64,000 bases of DNA from Ruminococcus sp. (lineage in GTDB: Bacteria > Bacillota > Clostridia > Oscillospirales > Acutalibacteraceae): positions 1-64,000 of the forward strand of contig JALELS010000009.1 in assembly GCA_022768065.1 (NCBI GenBank). The letters run 5' to 3'. Made by a program: the position numbers and the translations under genes. The notes beneath the pieces were generated by a model that made no database searches, was not told where the DNA came from, and saw only the letters and a program-made list of their open reading frames with translations. Position 1 is the first letter of the stretch. Each line of letters begins with the position of its first letter. Positions 29,132-40,154 of this stretch are shown piece by piece.

Positions 29132-29558
29132 AGGGATACCGGAAATACTTTCTCCGGAACTTTTAAAGGTGCTCTGTGAAATGGGCCACAGCGACCGTCT
29201 TGTTATTGCGGACGGCAATTTCCCGGTTATGAGTATGGGCAAAAACGCTCAGATAATCCGTATGGACGGTCACGGCGTGCCGGAAATACTTGACGCTATC
29301 CTTAAAGTATTTCCCCTTGACACCTATACCGAAAAACCGGTAAATCTTATGCAGGTTATGCCCGGCGACGATGTGCAGACTCCCATTTGGGATGTGTACA
29401 AAAAAACAGTCGAAAAATATGATGAGCGCGGAGAAAACGCCATAGGCGAAATCGAGCGATTCAAATTTTACGAAGAGACAAAGTCGGTGTATGCGGTTAT
29501 AGCCACAAGCGAAAAGGCGCTTTATGCCAATATAATGCTCCAAAAAGGCGTTGTCTGA
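29124..29558 (+). CDS. fucU: RbsD/FucU family mutarotase
   Basis: 'MLKGIPEILSPELLKVLCEMGHSDRLVIADGNFP'. Confidence 0.92.
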   Translation: MLKGIPEILSPELLKVLCEMGHSDRLVIADGNFPVMSMGKNAQIIRMDGHGVPEILDAILKVFPLDTYTEKPVNLMQVMPGDDVQTPIWDVYKKTVEKYDERGENAIGEIERFKFYEETKSVYAVIATSEKALYANIMLQKGVV

Positions 29559-29583
29559 TTAAATAACGAAAGGATATTTAAAA

Positions 29584-30267
29584 ATGGAATATATGGAAAC
29601 AAGAGAAGTTATGTGCGATATTTGCCATAAGATGTGGCAGCTCGGCTGGGTTGCGGCAAATGACGGTAACCTCTCGGTAAAATTACCCGACGGCAACTTC
29701 CTTGCAACGCCGACAGGTATCAGCAAAAGCTTCATCACTCCCGAAAAGCTTGTTATAATAAATTCCGAGGGCGAGGTGCTCCAAGCTCTTGACGGTTACA
29801 GACCGTCGTCGGAAATAAAAATGCATCTTCGCTGCTATAAAGAGCGCGACGACGTGGGAGCGGTGCTCCACGCTCATCCGCCCACAGCCACGGGATACGC
29901 CGTAGCGCACATTCCGCTTGACAGATACACGATGATAGAAACGGTTGCGGCAATAGGTTCAATCCCCGTAACGCCGTACGGTACGCCGTCTACATACGAG
30001 GTGCCGGACGCCATTGCCCCGTATCTTCAGGAGCACGATGTGTTGCTTCTTGCAAATCACGGCGCGCTTACAGTCGGTGCCGACGCAATAACCGCATATT
30101 ATCGTATGGAAACACTTGAGCTGTTTGCAAAAATCAGCCTTACGGCACATCTTCTCGGCGGCGAAAAGGAAATTTCGCGCGAAAATATCGACAAGCTGAT
30201 AGAGCTTCGTAAGTACTACGGCATAACCGGCAGACATCCCGGATATAAGCATTACAGAGAAGACTGA
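29584..30267 (+). CDS. fucA: L-fuculose-phosphate aldolase (class II aldolase/adducin family)
   Basis: 'GWVAANDGNLSVKLPDGNFLATPTGISK', 'VLHAHPPTATGYA'; fuc operon context. Confidence 0.9.
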   Translation: MEYMETREVMCDICHKMWQLGWVAANDGNLSVKLPDGNFLATPTGISKSFITPEKLVIINSEGEVLQALDGYRPSSEIKMHLRCYKERDDVGAVLHAHPPTATGYAVAHIPLDRYTMIETVAAIGSIPVTPYGTPSTYEVPDAIAPYLQEHDVLLLANHGALTVGADAITAYYRMETLELFAKISLTAHLLGGEKEISRENIDKLIELRKYYGITGRHPGYKHYRED

Positions 30268-30392
30268 GCCGGCGATTTTAAGCTTTGGGGCTTGATTTAT
30301 TTCACTTATATTGATATATTTGTGCTGTGTCGGATTTGCTTTAATCCGATACGGCACTGTTTTTATTAAATACTAAAGGTGTATAGCGAGAG

Positions 30393-31034
30393 ATGAACAG
30401 AGAAACGAAATCGCACATAAGCAAGGAGACCGTTATTAAGGTAGCCATTCCCGAATTCAGCGAAAAAGGCTATAAGGACGCTTCTTTAAACAGAATATGC
30501 AGAATCGGCAATATATCAAAGGGAAGGCTTTATCATCACTTTGAAAATAAGGATGAACTTTACCTTGCGGTTGTTGAGGAGAGCTACCGCAAGCTTACCG
30601 AGCACATACTGGATTTTAAAATCAAATTTCATAAGAATATAGAAGATGTTCTTATGGATTTGTTTTACTGGTGGCAATCATTTTGGAAAATGTATCCGTC
30701 TTATACCGGTATTTTTATAGATTCAAGGCGTAATCCGCCGTTTTGGCTGCGCGAAGAGCTTGTGTCAATGAGGCGCGATACTTTTATTAAACCGTTGAAG
30801 CTTACGGTGAGAGACATAGTTTTATACTATTATCCCGAAGACGTAAAATTACAGTCGATTTTGGTCGGCCTTTTTATTACCTTGATTGATTATACTTCTA
30901 CGGTAGGCTTGTCCAAAATAGATATATACGATACAAGCACAAGCTTTTTCGGCTCACAGGCGATGCTATTCAAGCGTTTGATGATGACAATGCTGTACGG
31001 TGCCGGAGACGACAGAGCAAAAGAGCTGTATTAG
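30393..31034 (+). CDS. TetR/AcrR family transcriptional regulator
   Basis: 'VIKVAIPEFSEKGYKDASLNRICRIGNISKGRLYHHFENKDELYLAVVEE'. Confidence 0.9.
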   Translation: MNRETKSHISKETVIKVAIPEFSEKGYKDASLNRICRIGNISKGRLYHHFENKDELYLAVVEESYRKLTEHILDFKIKFHKNIEDVLMDLFYWWQSFWKMYPSYTGIFIDSRRNPPFWLREELVSMRRDTFIKPLKLTVRDIVLYYYPEDVKLQSILVGLFITLIDYTSTVGLSKIDIYDTSTSFFGSQAMLFKRLMMTMLYGAGDDRAKELY

Positions 31035-31254
31035 GAAACGATATTACCTCGTTTTCCGTCTCACGAAAAATCGAAAATGGTTTTATATTTGAAGTTTGTG
31101 TTAAAGACCTGCGGGATTTTATGAGTCTGTGGGTCTTTTTTTAAAACAGACCGCCGAATTCGTTTTTGTTGTTTTATTTGCGAATTGATATATTTCCTCT
31201 GAAAGAATATACTGAAAACGTTAAAAATTTCACATTATTTGGGAGGAAACGGTA

Positions 31255-34200
31255 ATGTATAAGAAAATGTTGAGTGTGTTCCTTGCGACGCTCTTGGTAC
31301 TCTCGAGTATCACCGCGGGACTTGTGGCTTTTGCTGCGGATGCAGCGGCCGATAAGGCTGAAAAAGCTGTTTCCGTCTTATCAGATGCGACGTCGGACAG
31401 CGCAGACGAGACCGATGAGAACACGCCGGCAGCTCAATTAGAGAGTGAGTATTCTTACCTTTTAAAAAACGAAGATAAGCTCACCAAAGAGCAAAAATCG
31501 AAACTCAACGAAATTACGGCAAAAATAGGCGAGTTTGGCGAAGGGCTTGTCTCCGGACTCACATCAGAGGAAACGCAGGAGGCTGTGTCTGAGCTTCTTG
31601 ACAGTATTTCGGAAATCAGCATAAACAAATTTTATTCCGGAAATACCGGTTCGGTAGCCGCCTTTGAAGAGCAGACCCTGGCTTATTCCGGAACGCTGAA
31701 CACAAAAGAGCCGTCTGAGCAGGATGTTGCCGATTATAACGCTCTTCTTGAAGCCTACCGAAAATTAACGAGCGAGCAGAAAGAAAAAATCGACATAACG
31801 GTGTTTTCCTGCTTTATGCATCTTATCTTTGTGCGAGAGGCACAGCTTGCAAAGAACGACGGGCAATCCACATCCAACGCAAACAAAACGGCTCAAAAAA
31901 AGCTTGAAGAATTTTTAGGCGAAGATGGCCACGGTAAAGAAATAGTTCCCGCAAAAGAGCTCGGTGCCGCACTTGAAAATTCAAAGCTCTCGGCAGATGA
32001 AAAGCTTGCGGCGTTCGCAGGTGCAAGCGAGCACGCGAGGGTACTTGCAAGCGCATACAATAAATCAAGCAATGCTTTAAGCAACAGTATTTACAATTCT
32101 TCAAATGCAGGCAAATCCTTTGTAAATGTTGTAAAGGCTTACGAAACAGAGGGACTTAAAGCCAATCCGTTTACCGAAAAAGCTCCGACAAAGGTATCTA
32201 AGCCGAATGCTTCAAAATACGAGCTCGGTGAGCAGGACCCTGAATACATTAAAGCATTTGCTCTTTACATTGACTATACAAAGGCTGCCGCAGAATATAA
32301 TGCGAGAAAGGCAAATCATACTTCGGATATTGACAATGCCGCAATCGAAAAAATCGCGGCTGTCGCACCCGAGTATAAAGCTCTTGTCGATTACATAAAA
32401 TCCATGGCAAACGCATACGACGAATTTAACGCGACAAAAAATACGCAGCTCGCCAAAAACGTCATCGGTCAATTTGACAGCCTTCCGATTTATTTTCAAT
32501 CTTATGTTTTGAAAAATACCACACTTAAATACAGAACCGACAGCGTTGAAAACACCTCAAATACAGAGTGGAAGGCATTGGGCCTCACAGCTTCAGAGCT
32601 TTACTCACAGTGTCAGGCTGCCTCGGAATATGAAAAAGTTACCGAATTTATCGATTTGGTGAACGGTATAGAGCAGCCTTACAACAACAAGCACATAGCT
32701 CTTGTCAAAGAAAAATATGAGGCGCTTTCTTCCAAACAGGTATCGTTGGTTCCGAATTCGGTCTTGCAGAAATATAAGGATATTTTAGCGTCGGTAACTC
32801 CCGATATTCCGTCAACCGCTCAGCCGGATTTAACCGTCTTTGCAAAGACCTCCGTTCAGTATCCTCTCGGCACAACCCACGACCAGGTAGAAAAAGCGGT
32901 TCCGAAAATTCAGTCTTTCCTTACCGATTCCATATTACCCGTGCTCGGCGTTGAGGGCGGATTAAAGCAGACTGTGCAAAACGGTGTTTACACCAACGCA
33001 ACCGTTGTTAAGCTTTGTCAGCTGCTGTTCCCGCTGCTTGCAGGACTTTCCGACGGAGACGGCTTCCCGGCAATAGCCAAAAATTTTGTAAAGATACTTC
33101 CCACAAAGCTTGCAACAGAGCTTCAAAAAACAAAGGATATTGATAATAATAAATATGAAAAAGCTGTTGCCGCATTAAATTCCGCCGAGACCGCAGGCAA
33201 GGAAAACTACGATAAGTATCTCGCAAACGGCGGGTCTGCCTCGGCAAAAGCGGAATACGAGTACTATTGGAGTGCGTTTGAGGCAAGCAACGGTCTGTTC
33301 GGCTTTGATGACGGCGACAGAGAAGGCTTTATCGATGCGGTTTCCGCCGTGTTCAGAGCACTTTCGATTGCTACGCTTTTGATAGACTTTGAAAACGTAT
33401 CAAGCAAAACAACCGGTACATACACATATAATGCGTATGAGGACCTTGTTCCGATTTTTGAACTTCTTGACCTTCGAGGCGTAATGTCGTCTCCCGAATA
33501 TACGGAATACGTCAACGAGCAAAAATCCATAAACTCCGCGCTTGCCATGGACGCAAGAATCAAGCCGATTCTCATTCCGATTTGCAATCTTCTTGACGAT
33601 TTTGCGGATAATCCGCTTAATACCGTGCTTGATATATTACCGAAGCTCGGCTACGGACTTAAATCAGGCGTACTTGAAACACAGCTTTGGACTTTGCTCG
33701 ATAAAGTCGGAATGATTGATGTATCGGGTCTGAATATTCATCTTACGCCTGAGGGTATTTACAATCTTGTCGTACCGCTTCTTTCAAATCTTACGATAGG
33801 CGAGGGGGACAGTGCGGTAACTCTTAACATAGTATTGGACAAAGCCGAATTTCTTAAATTTATTGATGATATAGGCGGTTGCGCTACGGCAGTATCAAAA
33901 GACAGCAAGGCAAGAGGAAATATTTACAGACTTGGTCTTGATTCCGACAGAGCCGATTCTTTCGTGGTAACATTCCGTTATTTGTACGGTGTGCTCACAG
34001 AAGACAAAAATATGGATGGGATAAAATCCGTTGTTGACAGCTCTTCGCTTTCTTCTGTTGCAAAGCTTGCCGTTAAGGGCGTTTTGGGTGTGCTCTCAAG
34101 AACAAGTGCCGATACGGCTATGACAATGCTTATAAATTTGGTTGAGCCGAATATACCGAAACTCTCGGACGTTATTCCCGGCTTAAAGCCCGGCGACAAA

Positions 34201-34392
34201 GATGATAAACCGGATAATGATTCCGATTCATCTTCGTCGGATTCAAATAAATCCGATAACGGAAAGACCATAACATCATCTCCGTCGGTGCCTAAAACAG
34301 GAGAAAAAGTAACTGCGGCAATATCTCTTGTGGCTTTGAGCGCAGGCGTAGTAGGAGTGTATTACAGCCTCGGTAAGAAGAAAAAACAATAA
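31255..34392 (+). CDS. Secreted 1045-aa surface protein with VPKTG C-terminal sorting-like signal
   Basis: Signal peptide; S/D-rich linker; C-terminus 'SVPKTGEKVTAAISLVALSAGVVGVYYSLGKKKKQ'. Confidence 0.8.
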   Translation: MYKKMLSVFLATLLVLSSITAGLVAFAADAAADKAEKAVSVLSDATSDSADETDENTPAAQLESEYSYLLKNEDKLTKEQKSKLNEITAKIGEFGEGLVSGLTSEETQEAVSELLDSISEISINKFYSGNTGSVAAFEEQTLAYSGTLNTKEPSEQDVADYNALLEAYRKLTSEQKEKIDITVFSCFMHLIFVREAQLAKNDGQSTSNANKTAQKKLEEFLGEDGHGKEIVPAKELGAALENSKLSADEKLAAFAGASEHARVLASAYNKSSNALSNSIYNSSNAGKSFVNVVKAYETEGLKANPFTEKAPTKVSKPNASKYELGEQDPEYIKAFALYIDYTKAAAEYNARKANHTSDIDNAAIEKIAAVAPEYKALVDYIKSMANAYDEFNATKNTQLAKNVIGQFDSLPIYFQSYVLKNTTLKYRTDSVENTSNTEWKALGLTASELYSQCQAASEYEKVTEFIDLVNGIEQPYNNKHIALVKEKYEALSSKQVSLVPNSVLQKYKDILASVTPDIPSTAQPDLTVFAKTSVQYPLGTTHDQVEKAVPKIQSFLTDSILPVLGVEGGLKQTVQNGVYTNATVVKLCQLLFPLLAGLSDGDGFPAIAKNFVKILPTKLATELQKTKDIDNNKYEKAVAALNSAETAGKENYDKYLANGGSASAKAEYEYYWSAFEASNGLFGFDDGDREGFIDAVSAVFRALSIATLLIDFENVSSKTTGTYTYNAYEDLVPIFELLDLRGVMSSPEYTEYVNEQKSINSALAMDARIKPILIPICNLLDDFADNPLNTVLDILPKLGYGLKSGVLETQLWTLLDKVGMIDVSGLNIHLTPEGIYNLVVPLLSNLTIGEGDSAVTLNIVLDKAEFLKFIDDIGGCATAVSKDSKARGNIYRLGLDSDRADSFVVTFRYLYGVLTEDKNMDGIKSVVDSSSLSSVAKLAVKGVLGVLSRTSADTAMTMLINLVEPNIPKLSDVIPGLKPGDKDDKPDNDSDSSSSDSNKSDNGKTITSSPSVPKTGEKVTAAISLVALSAGVVGVYYSLGKKKKQ

Positions 34393-34579
34393 CGTGTTTT
34401 GCTCCTTCCCTTATTATAAAAGCGCTGTGGACTTTAAGTCCACGGCGCTTTTTGTCACCCATGAAATGAATAATCGGGTCAATTATTTTTTCGATAACGA
34501 TTTTTTATTGTAAATAACGGCAAAATGCTATATAATTAAATCATATTATTTTAAATATTTGATTTTGGCAGGTGTATAT

Positions 34580-35698
34580 ATGAAACCGTACGGTCTTATA
34601 CTCGCAGGCGGCGGCGCAAAGGGCGCATATCAAATAGGTGCCTGGAAAGCAATGCGTGAGCTTAATATCGAATTTGAGGCGATAGCCGGTGTTTCCATAG
34701 GCGCAATAAACGGTGCCATGATAGCGCAGGGCGATTTTGACGACGCTTATGAGCTTTGGAGCAATGTTGAAGTTTCAAGCGGTGTAAATATTCAGGGTGA
34801 ACTTAAAGACCCGAAAAATTTGTTCAGTTTCAGCAATTTCCCGAAAATCGCACATGAGATAATACGCAACGGCGGCGTGGACGTTACACCGGCAAAAGAG
34901 CTTATAGCCCGCCATATCGACGAAAAAAAGGTGAGGGAGTCGCCTATACCGCTCGGAATAGAAACAATAGACCTTAATTCTTTAAAGCCGATTGAAATGT
35001 TTGTGGATGAAATGCCAGAGGGCGAGCTCGTAGATTACCTTATGGCGTCCGCAAGAGTTCCCGGGCTTAACAGACAGGGTCCGAAAGACGGAAACTTCCT
35101 TGACGGCGGAGTTTACGACAATGCGCCGATAGGGATACTCAGAAAACGCGGCATAAACAGACTTATCGTAGTGGATATTTCCGGAATTAAGGGCATAGGT
35201 CATAAGCAGGATTTAAGCTGCGCCGATATAGTATATATACGCCCGTATGACGCAAAGGAACTCGGGGAGTCGTTTGAGTTTGACAAAGAGGCCACCGAGC
35301 GCCGAATCAATATGGGCTATCTTGACACGAAAAAAGCTTTCGGAAAGCTTTACGGTCAGTTCTACTATTTTTCGGGCAAGGAATACAGAGCATTACAGGA
35401 GCATTACGGCTATAAAGCGCTGAATGAATTGGAAATGCTTGCTCTTGAATACGAACTGCCGCGCCTTACGGTATATACCGAGCGCAAATTCCTGCGCTCC
35501 TTAAAGGCGATTATAAATGAAAAGGACGCGCTCCCGACTGAAAACATCGAGGAAGAAAGCAAGTCAAAACTCAAAATGGCAGCCGCGGTTATACAGGAAA
35601 CTCCACATATATTGCTTAAAAAGTTTTCGATTTATACAAGAAATAAGAAATATGCCAATGCGGTTTCTGTCCTTGAGTCGCTTGACGGGAAAAAATAA
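34580..35698 (+). CDS. Patatin-like phospholipase family protein
   Basis: 'GLILAGGGAKGAYQIGAWKAMREL', 'GVSIGAINGA' (GXSXG), 'DGGVYDNAP'. Confidence 0.93.
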   Translation: MKPYGLILAGGGAKGAYQIGAWKAMRELNIEFEAIAGVSIGAINGAMIAQGDFDDAYELWSNVEVSSGVNIQGELKDPKNLFSFSNFPKIAHEIIRNGGVDVTPAKELIARHIDEKKVRESPIPLGIETIDLNSLKPIEMFVDEMPEGELVDYLMASARVPGLNRQGPKDGNFLDGGVYDNAPIGILRKRGINRLIVVDISGIKGIGHKQDLSCADIVYIRPYDAKELGESFEFDKEATERRINMGYLDTKKAFGKLYGQFYYFSGKEYRALQEHYGYKALNELEMLALEYELPRLTVYTERKFLRSLKAIINEKDALPTENIEEESKSKLKMAAAVIQETPHILLKKFSIYTRNKKYANAVSVLESLDGKK

Positions 35699-35716
35699 AA
35701 CGGTACGGCAGCGCAT

Positions 35717-36307
35717 TCAGTATGCTCTGCCGTTTGCTTTTTCGGTGTATGCGGTTATTACGTATTTGTTGCAAAGCAGAGAAAAGACATATCTCCCTTT
35801 TTCACAGTAGTAATCGGTATCGCAAAATTTTATATTATCAAAAAATATTCCGCTGTCGTTTATGTCTTTTTCCGCCTCTGCCGATGTAACGCCCATAAGC
35901 TCCGATGACAAAGCTATGTACGAGTTATAAAATTCCCTAAGTTCCTGTTCACTGTAAGAGTTTTCGTCGCCGGTTATGGTGGCTGCTATTCCCGTTACCG
36001 TGCCTTTTTCATCGGTGTCAAGCGTCAACAGCGCGGTTTTGCCGTCTATTTTGTAAAAGCTGTAAAAACAGCCGTCGCTTTTACACTCCTTAAAAAACTC
36101 GTCGTACTTTATTTCGGGCGAAGTGTATTCCGAATTGTATCGACGGCAAAATTCATATGCGTCTATGCTCTCTTGTTTTGAGCAGGCGGTAAGGAAAAGG
36201 CAGGCAGATACGGCGACCGTCGAAAGAAGCAACAAAATTCTTGCGGCAATTGATTTTTTTACCTTGGGAATATTAACCGTTTGTTCATATTTTTTTAACA
36301 AAAACAT
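35717..36307 (-). CDS. Hypothetical lipoprotein
   Basis: Signal sequence with lipobox-like 'LFLTACSKQ'. Confidence 0.6.
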   Translation of the reverse strand: MFLLKKYEQTVNIPKVKKSIAARILLLLSTVAVSACLFLTACSKQESIDAYEFCRRYNSEYTSPEIKYDEFFKECKSDGCFYSFYKIDGKTALLTLDTDEKGTVTGIAATITGDENSYSEQELREFYNSYIALSSELMGVTSAEAEKDINDSGIFFDNIKFCDTDYYCEKGRYVFSLLCNKYVITAYTEKANGRAY

Positions 36308-36401
36308 ATGGTAATCTATCCTTTATTATTATAAAATTATTGACAGCATTTCATTATCTGATGATATTATATTCCAAGCAAAACGCGAAAGTGGTGGTAT
36401 T

Positions 36402-37973
36402 TTGTTTAAGAAATTCAAAAGATTATCCCGAAAAAGGCAGATTTTTACCATTGTAATTACAGTGGTTATAGTTGCGCTTGTAGCCGCTCTTCTCTATCAG
36501 TCTTTCAAGCCCGACCCGAGACCCGAATATCAGGTGCAGGCGGCTGCTGTCGGCGACATACAGGCGACATTTGATACAAAGGGAACGGTTGAGTCCACAA
36601 GCACCGAAAAATTTACTGCTGCGGCAGGCGTCAAGGTAAGCTCCGTCAATGTGGCGGTAGGCGACAGGGTCAAAGCAGGCGATGTTCTGGCAACCTTCGA
36701 TGTATCGTCTATCGACGGCACACTCGCAAATTACAAAAGCGCTTACGATAAGGCAAAAGCGGCTTATGACAAAGCAAGCGGCTCCGTAAGCTCCGCAAAA
36801 AGCGGTATAAAGACAACCGAACTTCAGATTTCGCAGACGGAAAGCGATATTTCGGCACTCAAAAGAGAAATAGCCGCCGCACAGAGCGCTAACATAAAAA
36901 ATGCCGAGAACGCAAAAAATTATACCGAAGACCAGCTCGAAGCCCTTCGCGAGCAGCTTAAAAACGGCGGACTTACGGAAGATCAGATACAGGAAATAAT
37001 AAATTCTCTTAAAAATTCCTCCGGTAATGTCGATATAGAAAAGGCTGTTTCCGACTCCGTAGCCGCAAAGCAGGTTAAATTGGCTCAGGCAGAAGCACAG
37101 CTCACATCGCTCAAAACTCAGCGCGCGGTTTATGAGGCTCAGACAGACGAAACGGTGTCTGACCTTTATAAATCCGTTATGGAGCAAAAGCAAAAGGACT
37201 ACGAGAGTTATAAAGAGATATATGATTCTCTTAAAAACGGCTGGGTCGCTTCGGCTGACGGAATAATCACCACAGTCAATGTTGAGGCGGGTAAAGAGTT
37301 TACTCCTGCACAGACAGGCAGCTCCGGCGTAGACCTTTCGTCGATCGTAAGCTCTATGACAAGCAATTCCGAGGTCGCCTCAACTCTTACCGACATACTT
37401 TCGTCAACGGCAGGCTCCGCTTCGTCTGTGGGCGACGGTATAGTTCTTGAAAACTACGGCGAGTTTATAGCAAGCTTTACGGTCGGCAAATACGATCTCC
37501 TCGGTCTTAAAGTAGGTCAGAGCGCGGTTGTATCGACTCTCGGTTCCGATTATGACGCGGTAGTGTCGTATGTCGGCGCCACGGCTTCCGAAAACGGCGG
37601 ACTTAATATCAGCTCCATTGCTTCGAGCCTTACGGGTTCATCGTCAAATTCGGCGAGCGCGGCTGCAAAGGTCAAGATATTAAACCCCGATGAAAAGATA
37701 GTAATCGGCTTTGACGTAGATATAAAAGTCAATACCGAGAAAATAACAAACGTCCTCAAAATACCGGTTGACGCCGTAGCAACTGATGACGCCGTCACTT
37801 ATGTATATGTATATAATCCCGATAAAAAGACCGTCGAAAAGAGAACCGTCGAGCTTGGCGTATTTTCCGATGACGATTATGAGGTAAAATCCGGGATTTC
37901 CGAGGGCGAAATGGTTGTTATGAACCCCAAAGCGGCTCTCACCGACGGAACAAAAATATCGGTTAAAGGTTAA
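36402..37973 (+). CDS. Efflux periplasmic-adaptor/HlyD family (MacA-like)
   Basis: 'VSSVNVAVGDRVKAGDVLATFD', coiled coil, 'VLKIPVDAV' and C-terminal 'GISEGEMVVMNP'. Confidence 0.88.
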   Translation: MFKKFKRLSRKRQIFTIVITVVIVALVAALLYQSFKPDPRPEYQVQAAAVGDIQATFDTKGTVESTSTEKFTAAAGVKVSSVNVAVGDRVKAGDVLATFDVSSIDGTLANYKSAYDKAKAAYDKASGSVSSAKSGIKTTELQISQTESDISALKREIAAAQSANIKNAENAKNYTEDQLEALREQLKNGGLTEDQIQEIINSLKNSSGNVDIEKAVSDSVAAKQVKLAQAEAQLTSLKTQRAVYEAQTDETVSDLYKSVMEQKQKDYESYKEIYDSLKNGWVASADGIITTVNVEAGKEFTPAQTGSSGVDLSSIVSSMTSNSEVASTLTDILSSTAGSASSVGDGIVLENYGEFIASFTVGKYDLLGLKVGQSAVVSTLGSDYDAVVSYVGATASENGGLNISSIASSLTGSSSNSASAAAKVKILNPDEKIVIGFDVDIKVNTEKITNVLKIPVDAVATDDAVTYVYVYNPDKKTVEKRTVELGVFSDDDYEVKSGISEGEMVVMNPKAALTDGTKISVKG

Positions 37974-38002
37974 TTTAGGCTGAAAAGGCAGGTGGCTCCG
38001 AA

Positions 38003-39259
38003 TTGAATATAAAAGAAAATATAAGGATCGCCATTTTCAGCATTAAGTCGAACCTTATGCGCTCGCTTCTTACAATGCTCGGTATTATAATCGGCGTTGC
38101 TTCGGTAATAGCGGTAATAACGGTCGGTAACGGCGGCAGAGATTATATCGTAGGTATGATTCGCGATATGGGCTCAAGTGCCATAAGCATAACCGTAAAC
38201 GCCGCGAATTCGGACATCTCGAATTCCGACTATATCACGGATGACGATATAAACGCCATTAAATCGCTTGATAATGTTCAGTATGTATCACCGATGGTAA
38301 TGACTATGGGCTCGCTCTCGGTAGAGGGTAACGACAAAAGCGCCATAGGAGTTATAGTAGGCGGCAACAGCGATTTAAGATATGTTATGAACGGCGACTG
38401 TATATACGGCAGATACTTCAATAAAACCGAGGTTGAGGCAGGCAGAAGCGTGTGTATAATCGACTCGACAAGTGCCATGCAGCTTTTCGGCAAGAAAAAT
38501 GTTGTCGGCGAATTTATTTCGTTCAATTACAACGATGTGTCCGTGAGCTTCAAAATAATCGGCGTTACCGATATGATGAGCTCGTTTGGCGGCGACAGCG
38601 AAAAGATGCTCGAAAATATGAATTCTCTTACCGGCGGTTCAACGGTGACAAGCGCCATGATAATGGTTCCGTCTACCGTAGCCACTCAGATAATGGGCGG
38701 CGAGGCGCGTTACGATACCGTTTATATTATGGCAAAGGATGAAAACGATCTTGAAAGCGCCGGCAATGCGGCAGTAAACCGCATAAAGGCAAGACATAAC
38801 AACCTTGACCGTGACTGCTACACCTTAACCAATATGGCAACATACATCGACCTTCTTGATACGGTTATAAACGTGTTTACCATATTTATTGCGGCAGTCA
38901 GCGCAATATCTCTCGTAGTCGGCGGAATAGGCGTTATGAATATAATGCTCGTCTCCATAACGGAGCGAACGCGAGAAATAGGCATACGAAAGGCGTTGGG
39001 AGCCAAAACCTCCACAATACTGTTCCAGTTCCTCACGGAGTCCATAATCCTGTGCCTGATAGGCGGACTTATAGGACTGCTGCTCGGTGTTGCCGCGGCG
39101 GCGATAGTTTCAAAAATTATGAACGTGCCGCTTGAGGTTAAATTCTCGACGGTTGCGCTTGCGATAGGATTTTCTACCGCGATAGGCGTAATATTCGGTG
39201 TGTACCCCGCAAAACGCGCCGCAAAAATGCCTCCCATAGAAGCTCTGAGAAGAGATTGA
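38003..39259 (+). CDS. MacB/FtsX-type ABC transporter permease
   Basis: 'SNLMRSLLTMLGIIIGVASVIAVITVGNG', 'TERTREIGIRKALGAKTSTILFQFLTESIILCLIGG'. Confidence 0.93.
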   Translation: MNIKENIRIAIFSIKSNLMRSLLTMLGIIIGVASVIAVITVGNGGRDYIVGMIRDMGSSAISITVNAANSDISNSDYITDDDINAIKSLDNVQYVSPMVMTMGSLSVEGNDKSAIGVIVGGNSDLRYVMNGDCIYGRYFNKTEVEAGRSVCIIDSTSAMQLFGKKNVVGEFISFNYNDVSVSFKIIGVTDMMSSFGGDSEKMLENMNSLTGGSTVTSAMIMVPSTVATQIMGGEARYDTVYIMAKDENDLESAGNAAVNRIKARHNNLDRDCYTLTNMATYIDLLDTVINVFTIFIAAVSAISLVVGGIGVMNIMLVSITERTREIGIRKALGAKTSTILFQFLTESIILCLIGGLIGLLLGVAAAAIVSKIMNVPLEVKFSTVALAIGFSTAIGVIFGVYPAKRAAKMPPIEALRRD

Positions 39260-39682
39260 TAATTTAATTATAAACGGATCGGAAAAGCCTCGGCTGATCG
39301 GTCCGTTTTTTGCTTGTACTTAAAAATTGTCTCTCGATGGGTAATATCCTGCAAAACGGCAATGTATATTTGATTTTGTCGAAAACTCCGCGACAAGATC
39401 GTTACTTTACATTTTTGAAAGCGTAAAATCCGCTTAAAACCAAAGTTTTTAACATTATGAACACGGTTTTGAACATTTTGATTGTCAAAAACTTCCGTGG
39501 CATAATATGTCAAAACTGCATAATTGTATTGTTCGAAATAAATTTATTGCATATTTTTTTGAATTACAAGGCTCGCCGTCCGTCATTTTTCGACAATTGC
39601 AGACCGATTTTTGAATAATGTTGTGTTTTGCGGCAGCTTTTGATATAATATAATAAGCAAATGAAAAAAGGAGTGTATTACC

Positions 39683-40135
39683 GTGGGATTTACCGTTACG
39701 GGGCTTACCGTTCTTTGGTCGGTGCTTCTCATACTGTTTATAATTGCGGAGGCGGTGACCGTTCAGCTTGTTTCCATCTGGTTTGCCGTAGGCTCTCTTG
39801 CCGCGCTGATCTCAAATCTTTGCGGTGCCGGTACACTTTTGCAGGCAGCGCTTTTTGTAGGTGTGTCATTTGCGGCGCTTTTGCTGACTCGTCCGCTCGT
39901 CAAAAAATTCTCTTCACCTAAAATACAGCGCACAAATCTTGACCGCATTATAGGCGAAAGGGCGATAGTCACGGAAGAAATAGATAATCTTCGTGCCATA
40001 GGTATTGTAAAAGCCGACGGGAAATCGTGGACCGCACGCTCTGCTGACGGAAGCATTATACCGACGGGAAGTGTCGTTGAGGTGGAAAAAATCGACGGCG
40101 TTAAGCTGATAGTCGGTTTAATACAGAATAAATAA
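39683..40135 (+). CDS. NfeD family protein
   Basis: Three TM segments plus C-terminal OB-like 'IGERAIVTEEIDNLRAIGIVKADGKSWTA'; next to SPFH gene. Confidence 0.85.
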   Translation: MGFTVTGLTVLWSVLLILFIIAEAVTVQLVSIWFAVGSLAALISNLCGAGTLLQAALFVGVSFAALLLTRPLVKKFSSPKIQRTNLDRIIGERAIVTEEIDNLRAIGIVKADGKSWTARSADGSIIPTGSVVEVEKIDGVKLIVGLIQNK

Positions 40136-40154
40136 AAGGAAGAGGTATTTTATT

